Shown here: positions 58,396 to 64,000 of the stretch, piece after piece
Layout: the number at the start of each line of letters is the position of its first letter
Position numbering within the stretch: the stretch's first letter is position 1
Source of the DNA: Mycobacterium sp. D16Q13
GTDB lineage: Bacteria; Actinomycetota; Actinomycetes; Mycobacteriales; Mycobacteriaceae
NCBI RefSeq assembly: GCF_002013375.1
Contig: NZ_MAEW01000019.1
Coordinates: 1 to 64,000, forward strand
DNA length: 64,000 nucleotides
Direction of reading: 5' to 3'
Notes under the pieces: model-generated
The model's database searches: none
What the model saw: only the letters and a program-made list of their open reading frames with translations
Told to the model about the DNA's origin: nothing
Position numbers and translations under genes: made by a program

Positions 58396-61346
58396 GCGGG
58401 GCACACGGCGGAGGCGAGCCCACCTTCATCGCCAAATGGATTCGGCGCCTGTCGATCCCCATCGTCATCGGCTGGTTGGCCATCGTCTTTGCTCTGAACA
58501 CCTTTGTTCCGCAGCTGGAGCAGGTGGGCAAGGAGCACACCGTTTCACTCAGCCCGCAGAGCGCCCCCGCGATGCAGGCGATGAAGAACATGGGCAAGAT
58601 GTTCAAGGAGTCCGACTCCGACAGCGTCGTCATGGTGGTGCTCGAAGGGCAGGAGCGGCTCGGCCCCGGCTCGCACAAGTTCTACGACGAGATGGTGACG
58701 CGGCTGCGGGCCGATACCAAGCATGTCCAGCACGTCCAGGATTTCTGGGGCGATCCGCTCACTGAGGCTGGCGCGCAAAGCACCGACGGCAAGGCCACCT
58801 ATGTCCAGGTGAACCTCGCCGGAAACATGGGCGAGACCCTCTCCAACGAGTCCACCGAAGCTGCCCGCAACATCGTCAAACAGCTCGAATCGGAGTGGAC
58901 CAAGGACGGCGGCAAGCTTCCCGATGGGCTCACGGTGTACGTCACCGGCCCCGGTGCGCTGCAGACCGATATGAACCACGCCGGTGACGGCAGCCTGAAG
59001 CTGATCACGGCGCTCACCTTCGTGGTCATCGTGGTGATGCTGCTGTTCTTCTACCGGTCGATCTTCACCGTGATCATGGTCTTCATGCTGGTGGGCATTC
59101 AGCTGTCCGCGGCACGGGGAGTCATCGCCTTCCTGGGCAACACCGAGATCATCGGCTTGTCTACCTTCGCGGTGAACCTGCTCGTGATGCTCTCGATCGC
59201 AGCCGGAACCGACTACGCCATCTTCTTGATTGGCCGTTATCAGGAAGCCCGATCTATGGGCGCCGATAAAGAGGCCGCGTACTACGAGATGTTCCACGGC
59301 ACGGCGCACGTCATCCTGGGTTCGGGCATGACTATCGCCGGCGCCATGTACTGCCTGAGCTTCACGCGCATGCCGTACTTCCAGACCCTGGGTGTGCCGT
59401 GTTCGGTAGGCCTGCTCGTGGGCGTGCTCGTGTCGCTCACCCTGGGACCGGCGCTGATCACCATCGGAAGCCGCTTCGGACTGTTCGAGCCCAAGCGCGC
59501 CATGCGAATTCGTGCCTGGCGCAAGATCGGAACCACGATCGTGCGCTGGCCCGGCCCGGTGCTCGCGGCCGCGTTGTCGATTGCCATCATCGGCCTGGCG
59601 GCACTGCCCGGATACCGGACCAGCTACGACGACAAGAAGTACATCCCCAAGGAGATCCCCGCCAACGCAGGTTTCCAGGCCGCGGACCGGCACTTCTCGC
59701 AGGCCCGGATGAACCCCGAAATGCTGCTCATCGAGGCCGATCACGATATGCGGAACTCGGCGGACTTCCTAGTCATCGACAAGGTCGCCAAGGCGGTGTT
59801 CCGCGTTCCGGGAATCGCTCGTGTGCAAGCGATTACGCGCCCGCAGGGCACGCCGATCGAGCACAGCTCCATCCCGTTCCTCATCAGCATGCAGAGCGTG
59901 GGTCAGCTGCAGAACATGAAGCTGATGAAGGACCGGATGGCCGATATGAAGGTCCAAGCCGACAAGATGGGCGAGAACGTCGTCATCATGAAGCGGACCC
60001 TCGCCAACATGACCACGATGGCGGGCATCACGCACTCGCTCGTCGGCGATATGCACACCCTGCAAGGAACGATCCACGAGATGCGCGACAGCATCTCGAA
60101 CTTCGACGACTGGTTCCGCCCGATTCGCAACTACCTGTACTGGGAGAAGCATTGCTTCGACATACCCATGTGCTGGGCCATGCGTTCGATCTTTGACACC
60201 CTCGACAAGATCGATGAGATGACCGAAACCATGGACGGCATGGTGGTCAACATGGAGCGAATGGATCAGCTGATGCCCAAGATGGTGTCGGATATGTCCG
60301 CAATGGTTCCGATCATGGAAGACATGCAGAAGATGATGCTGACGCAGCACAGCACCATGTCTGGCTTCTACAACCAAATGGACGAGATGAGCCAGAACTC
60401 GACCGCCATGGGTAAGGCGTTCGATGCCGCCAAGAACGATGACTCGTTCTATCTCCCGCCAGAGATCTTCGACAACGCCGACTTCAAACGCGGCCTGAAG
60501 TCGTTCCTATCGCCGGACGGTAAGGCGGTCCGGATGATCATCTCGCATCGCGGAGATCCCGCGACGCCTGAAGGCCTCGCGCACGTTGAGCCGATCAAGC
60601 AAGCCGCGATCGAGGCCGTCAAGGGCACGCCCCTTGAAGACGCCAAGATCGAGTTGGGTGGCACCGCGGCCGTGTTCAAGGACATGTCCGACGGCGCCCG
60701 ATACGACCTGATGATCGCCGGCATCTCCGCGCTGTGCCTGATCTTCCTGATCATGCTGCTCATCACGCGAAGCTTCGTGGCCTCGCTGGTCATCGTGGGC
60801 ACCGTTGCGCTGTCCCTGGGCGCCTCATTCGGTTTATCGGTCATCATCTGGCAGTACGTACTCGGCATCGAATTGCACTGGCTCGTCATGCAGATGGCCA
60901 TCATCGTGCTGCTCGCCGTGGGCTCCGACTACAACCTGCTACTGGTCTCCCGACTCAAGGAAGAACTCCATGGCGGGCTGAAAACCGGCATCATCCGCTC
61001 CATGGGCGGTACCGGCAGCGTGGTGACCTCCGCCGGCTTGGTGTTCGCCTTCACGATGGCCGTGATGGTGGTCAGCGACCTGCGCATCATCGGGCAGGTC
61101 GGAACGACGATTGCGTTGGGCCTGTTGTTCGACACGCTCATCGTGCGCTCGTTCATGACACCGGCCATCGCGACCATCCTCGGCCGTTGGTTCTGGTGGC
61201 CGCTGAACGTACGTACGCGACCGCTGCCCCCGCCGAGAACACCGCAGTCGCCAACGACCGTGCCGCCATCTCCTCAACCGGCGCCAGTCGGTTCGGGGCC
61301 GGGGGATGATCCGGTGACGACAGAATTCCCAAGGCCAGCGGTCTAA
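58392..61346 (+). CDS. MmpL-family RND transporter (first pair)
   Basis: A 984-residue RND transporter of the MmpL4/MmpL5 type. It has two sets of membrane helices; the proton-relay Asp-Tyr pairs are in AAGTDYAIFLIGRY (Asp 274) and AVGSDYNLLLVSRL (Asp 846). Between 500 and 700 lies a Met-rich heptad-like helical insert with a Cys pair (588 and 594), the periplasmic coiled coil known for MmpL4/5. The C-terminus is a Pro-rich tail of about 45 residues. Such systems export mycobactins, and drugs when overexpressed. It is translationally coupled to mmpS and probably repressed by the TetR protein. Confidence 0.94.
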   Translation: MSGAHGGGEPTFIAKWIRRLSIPIVIGWLAIVFALNTFVPQLEQVGKEHTVSLSPQSAPAMQAMKNMGKMFKESDSDSVVMVVLEGQERLGPGSHKFYDEMVTRLRADTKHVQHVQDFWGDPLTEAGAQSTDGKATYVQVNLAGNMGETLSNESTEAARNIVKQLESEWTKDGGKLPDGLTVYVTGPGALQTDMNHAGDGSLKLITALTFVVIVVMLLFFYRSIFTVIMVFMLVGIQLSAARGVIAFLGNTEIIGLSTFAVNLLVMLSIAAGTDYAIFLIGRYQEARSMGADKEAAYYEMFHGTAHVILGSGMTIAGAMYCLSFTRMPYFQTLGVPCSVGLLVGVLVSLTLGPALITIGSRFGLFEPKRAMRIRAWRKIGTTIVRWPGPVLAAALSIAIIGLAALPGYRTSYDDKKYIPKEIPANAGFQAADRHFSQARMNPEMLLIEADHDMRNSADFLVIDKVAKAVFRVPGIARVQAITRPQGTPIEHSSIPFLISMQSVGQLQNMKLMKDRMADMKVQADKMGENVVIMKRTLANMTTMAGITHSLVGDMHTLQGTIHEMRDSISNFDDWFRPIRNYLYWEKHCFDIPMCWAMRSIFDTLDKIDEMTETMDGMVVNMERMDQLMPKMVSDMSAMVPIMEDMQKMMLTQHSTMSGFYNQMDEMSQNSTAMGKAFDAAKNDDSFYLPPEIFDNADFKRGLKSFLSPDGKAVRMIISHRGDPATPEGLAHVEPIKQAAIEAVKGTPLEDAKIELGGTAAVFKDMSDGARYDLMIAGISALCLIFLIMLLITRSFVASLVIVGTVALSLGASFGLSVIIWQYVLGIELHWLVMQMAIIVLLAVGSDYNLLLVSRLKEELHGGLKTGIIRSMGGTGSVVTSAGLVFAFTMAVMVVSDLRIIGQVGTTIALGLLFDTLIVRSFMTPAIATILGRWFWWPLNVRTRPLPPPRTPQSPTTVPPSPQPAPVGSGPGDDPVTTEFPRPAV

Positions 61347-62172
61347 CTGTTCGGTCGTTCGCTGGCGGGTTCATCTCAGCTGCCTAGGCGCTGACCGCGG
61401 GTAGACCGCTGTGCCCAGAGTTTGTACCGGCGCGTGGATAACTCGCGCTGGTGCATGGTGGGATCTGCTGATTATCGACGCCGCCACGGGATGGCCGGGC
61501 GTCGAATAGCACGCAAATAGTTTGCTGAATTCGTTGTCGCCGTGGGCTTGCGATGGTGAGCTCCGCGTTGCTAATGGACAAATGTCTCGTAATGTGGCGA
61601 AGGACACGCCCCTCTGAATCGCCCGGTCTTAGTCACCTTTACCCGCCACGACACGAGCGGGGCTCGCGTGCGCTTGAGGCTCACGAGCCGACGTCGGACA
61701 GCCCGCTGAAAGATAGCAGTGGCAAACACCGGCAAGGTCCAGTAGCTGGTGCGATTCTTAGGCCAGTCACCAACTTGTATGTGCGAGCTGGTGCTTTCGT
61801 AACATTGACGAAAAGAAGCGGGGAATAGATCCGTGTCACCGGTTGTTGACATTTTCTTGTAGCTAACTAGGCTGTTTCGGGTGTTCAGGGGAAGAAATGC
61901 GTAAGTTGTGACCGATGGCACATGTACAGTTCCCTGACAAACGTATGTAGTATCCCTTACGAATTACTGAGAAAACGGGTATGAGCGGAGCCGGGTGGGA
62001 TGAACGGATGTTGTGACCGGGCACCCCACGCGATCACTGGCTCCGCAAAAACAACACGGTGTCGTACTGGCTGGTAACTATTTGCGCGCAAATCACGGAC
62101 ATGCACGGCCGGACGCGATAGGCAGAGTCGAGTTGTTGGCCCCCGGGCCACACGGGTGAAGGGGATTGGACC
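61347..62172 (+). promoter_or_regulatory. Intergenic region between the two mmpS-mmpL pairs
   Basis: An 826-base stretch with lower GC content than its surroundings, especially 61780-61980. I support no gene in it: the longest open frame (61571-61921, minus) has no recognisable motif or ribosome-binding site. A promoter-like TTGACA-N16-TAGGCT lies at 61846-61873, about 300 bases before the second mmpS, so this pair probably has its own promoter and a long leader. No copy of the ACGCACG palindrome was found. Confidence 0.5.
61846..61873 (+). promoter_or_regulatory. Sigma-A-like promoter
   Basis: TTGACA, 16 bases, TAGGCT (fits TANNNT). It points to the second mmpS-mmpL pair. Transcription would start near 61880, leaving a leader of about 290 bases. 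Confidence 0.45.
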
Positions 62173-62184
62173 ATTTTCAAGGTA

Positions 62185-62601
62185 TTGGCGCGGGTATGGG
62201 TCCCGCTCGTCGTTCTGGTGGTGATCTCGGCTGCCGCGTTTGGTGTCTATCGGCTTCACGGCGTGTTCGGCTCGACCAACATCAATCAGGCGATCGGCAT
62301 CAAGGATGACTCCAAGAACATCATCCCGAAAGACATCGTCTACGAAATCTTTGGTCCCGCAGGGACAAAGGGCGAGGTCAACTATCTCGATGACCGGGCA
62401 CAGCCGCAGCGCGCCCAATTCACCACACTGCCGTGGACATTAACCATCACGACGACGATGACTTCCGTCTTCGCCAATGTCGTTGCGATGGGGGATAGCG
62501 ATGAAATCGGCTGCCGCATCCTGTCCAACGGTGAAGTAAAGGACGAACAGACTGTGTCCAACCACAACGCCCAAGTCTTCTGCATGGTGAAATCCGCATG
62601 A
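62185..62601 (+). CDS. MmpS-family membrane accessory protein (second pair)
   Basis: Paralogue of the first MmpS: 138 residues from TTG 62185, with one N-terminal helix (RVWVPLVVLVVISAAAFGVYRL), then VYEIFGPAGTKGEVNYLDDRAQPQRAQFTTLPWTL and the same ending (FCMVKSA). As in the first copy, GAAGGGG (62158-62164) lies 8 bases before an in-frame ATT at 62173, whereas the TTG is 20 bases away. The stop overlaps the next ATG by four bases. It has a shorter distance between the membrane helix and the conserved block than the first copy. Confidence 0.9.
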   Translation: MARVWVPLVVLVVISAAAFGVYRLHGVFGSTNINQAIGIKDDSKNIIPKDIVYEIFGPAGTKGEVNYLDDRAQPQRAQFTTLPWTLTITTTMTSVFANVVAMGDSDEIGCRILSNGEVKDEQTVSNHNAQVFCMVKSA

Positions 62602-64000
62602 GCACACATAGCGCTTCCACGAATGGCGCAACCCAAAAGCCTTCGCGCATAGCGCGGTTCATCCACACGTTTTCCGTACCGATCATTCTTGCCTGGCTGG
62701 TGTTGACGGTCATCGTCAACGTCGTCGTGCCACAGCTCGAAGAGGTCGGCAAAGAGCACTCGGTGTCGTTGGCGTCCAAGGACGCGCCGTCGTATCAGGC
62801 CATCAAGCGTCAAGGTGAGCTGTTCCAGCAGTTCAAGGACGACAGCATGGTGATGGTCCTGCTGGAGAGTGACACCAAGTTCTCCACCGATATGAACGAC
62901 AAGGCGCACACGTTCTACCGCGAGTTGGTCAAACGACTGCGTGCCGATACCAAGCACGTGGAATACGCCCAGGATTTCTGGGGCGACCGCATCACCGCCG
63001 GTGGCGCGCAGAGTGTCGACGAAAAATCTGCTTACGTTCAGTTGAATCTCCGTGGGGACCAAGGCACGACGGAAGGCAAGGAATCCGTCACGGCGGTCCA
63101 GGACATCGTCGCCAAGCTCATCGACGAGAGCAAGAAGAACAGCACATATCCCGACGGGCTCAAGGTCTTCGTCACCGGCCAGGCCGCGCTGACGATGGAC
63201 ATGAACGACGCCGGCGACAAGAGCATGCTCAAGATGACGGGTATCACCTTCATCGTCATTGCCGTGATGCTGCTCCTCATTTATCGGTCCATCACGACGG
63301 TGCTGCTCATCCTGTTCATGGTGTTCGTTGAACTGGGTGCCGCTCGTGGCGTGGTCGCGATCCTGGGCAATGCCGAAATCATTGGCCTGTCGACATTCGC
63401 GGTAAACCTGCTGACGTCCTTGGCCATCGCGGCCGGGACCGACTACGCGATCTTCCAAATCGGCCGCTATCACGAGCTACGGGCCGAGGGCAGGGACCGG
63501 CTCGAATCCTTCTACATCATGTATCACAGTGTCTCGCACGTGATCTTGGGTTCGGGCCTCACCATCGCGGGCGCCACATTCTGCCTGAAATTCACTCGCC
63601 TGCCGTACTTCGAGTCGCTGGGTGTGCCGTGTGCGATTGGCATGCTGGTGGTGGTCGCCGCCTCGCTCACCATCGGTCCGGCGGTGATTCTAATAGCGAC
63701 GAAGTTCGGGCTGCTGGAGTCCAAGCGCACCATTAAGAGCCGGGGATGGCGCAAGATCGGCACCGCCATCGTGCGCTGGCCGGGACCGATTTTGGCGGTC
63801 ACGATGATCATCGCGATCGTCGGCTTGGGCATCCTGCCCACGTACTCGGTCAACTACAACGACCGGTACTACATCCCGACTGGCCTGCCGTCGATTCAGG
63901 GCTTCCAGGCGTCCGACCGGCACTTCTCGAAGGCGAGAATGAACCCCGACATCCTGATCGTCGAGGCGGACAAGGATCTGCGCACCCCGGCCAACATGTT
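62598..64000 (+). CDS. MmpL-family RND transporter (second pair, cut by window end)
   Basis: First 467 residues of a paralogue of the first MmpL. It opens MSTHSASTNGATQKPSRIARF, then the first helix (VPIILAWLVLTVIVNVVVPQLEEVGKEHSVSL), a periplasmic domain, the second helix group starting with TFIVIAVMLLLIYRSI, and the proton-relay AAGTDYAIFQIGRYHEL. The reading frame is open to base 64000. It is expected to continue for about another 500 residues. Same coupling to its mmpS as in the first pair. Confidence 0.93.
   Translation, partial: MSTHSASTNGATQKPSRIARFIHTFSVPIILAWLVLTVIVNVVVPQLEEVGKEHSVSLASKDAPSYQAIKRQGELFQQFKDDSMVMVLLESDTKFSTDMNDKAHTFYRELVKRLRADTKHVEYAQDFWGDRITAGGAQSVDEKSAYVQLNLRGDQGTTEGKESVTAVQDIVAKLIDESKKNSTYPDGLKVFVTGQAALTMDMNDAGDKSMLKMTGITFIVIAVMLLLIYRSITTVLLILFMVFVELGAARGVVAILGNAEIIGLSTFAVNLLTSLAIAAGTDYAIFQIGRYHELRAEGRDRLESFYIMYHSVSHVILGSGLTIAGATFCLKFTRLPYFESLGVPCAIGMLVVVAASLTIGPAVILIATKFGLLESKRTIKSRGWRKIGTAIVRWPGPILAVTMIIAIVGLGILPTYSVNYNDRYYIPTGLPSIQGFQASDRHFSKARMNPDILIVEADKDLRTPANM

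Noticed and set aside
61571..61921. 116-codon minus-strand open frame between the mmp pairs
   Set aside because: It has no motif, a poor start context and a composition that does not look coding. It was left as part of the intergenic region.
62382..63473. 363-codon open frame antisense to the second mmpS/mmpL
   Set aside because: It is His/Asp/Gln-rich and lies opposite the clear MmpL sequence with its GTDYAIF motif.
1..64000. Search for CRISPR arrays, tRNA genes, insertion sequences and phage genes
   Set aside because: No regular direct-repeat array, cloverleaf with a recognisable T-arm, transposase or integrase text was seen on either strand.

Overview
The window is high-GC actinobacterial DNA. 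Its gene content (PE/PPE with an ESX-3 core, mycobactin genes, irtAB, MmpS/MmpL pairs, a CoaE-GrpB fusion) points to a rapidly growing mycobacterium, most probably the Mycobacteroides abscessus/chelonae group. That placement rests on recognised gene order and protein content, not on a search. No tRNA, rRNA, insertion sequence, prophage or CRISPR array was seen.

Layout. (1) 1-8.8 kb, minus strand: the eccA3-eccB3-eccC3-PE-PPE end of an ESX-3 type VII secretion locus, cut by the left edge inside the PPE gene. (2) 8.8-34 kb: iron acquisition. A siderophore-interacting flavin reductase is divergent from eccA3. Mycobactin genes mbtI, mbtA, mbtF, mbtG and mbtH, a methyltransferase, and the mycobactin importer irtA/irtB follow. 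IdeR-like boxes precede eccA3/SIP, mbtI, mbtA/mbtF and irtA, so the region reads as one iron regulon. mbtB, C, D and E are absent here and must lie elsewhere. (3) Inside the iron region: a PhzS-like flavin monooxygenase with a divergent LysR regulator, then a compact operon (12.67-19.39 kb) of a GntR/UTRA regulator, an AprB-like two-cluster ferredoxin, a nitrate/sulfonate-type ABC importer and an AprA-like flavoprotein fused to HEAT repeats. This operon is the best candidate for an undescribed system: import of a small anionic, perhaps sulfur-containing, compound coupled to a cytoplasmic AprBA-like redox pair. (4) 33.9-38.4 kb: ectABCD plus an MHS-family transporter as one compatible-solute operon, with a consensus CRP-type site and three direct repeats upstream.

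(5) 38.6-53.9 kb: a mixed region with a FUSC membrane protein and MerR regulator, a GntR-PCu(A)C-DyP peroxidase operon, an MFS transporter, a RecQ-type helicase, an amino-acid permease, a frameshifted SRPBCC gene, a DUF222/HNH (13E12-type) gene whose start lies in a LexA box inside a 44-bp palindrome, a MarR regulator, an EthA-like Baeyer-Villiger monooxygenase and a PrsW-type membrane protease. (6) 54-57 kb: rpsA with a strong terminator, and coaE. (7) 57-64 kb: a TetR regulator divergent from two tandem mmpS-mmpL pairs; the second mmpL runs off the right edge. Both mmpS genes look as if translation starts at a non-canonical ATT.

How the parts fit: MbtI makes salicylate, MbtA activates it, MbtF and MbtG with MbtH supply the terminal hydroxylysine, ESX-3 is known to be needed for mycobactin-dependent iron use, and IrtAB imports and reduces ferri-siderophore. 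MmpS4/S5-MmpL4/L5-type systems, to which the right-edge pairs are related, export mycobactins and some drugs in other mycobacteria.
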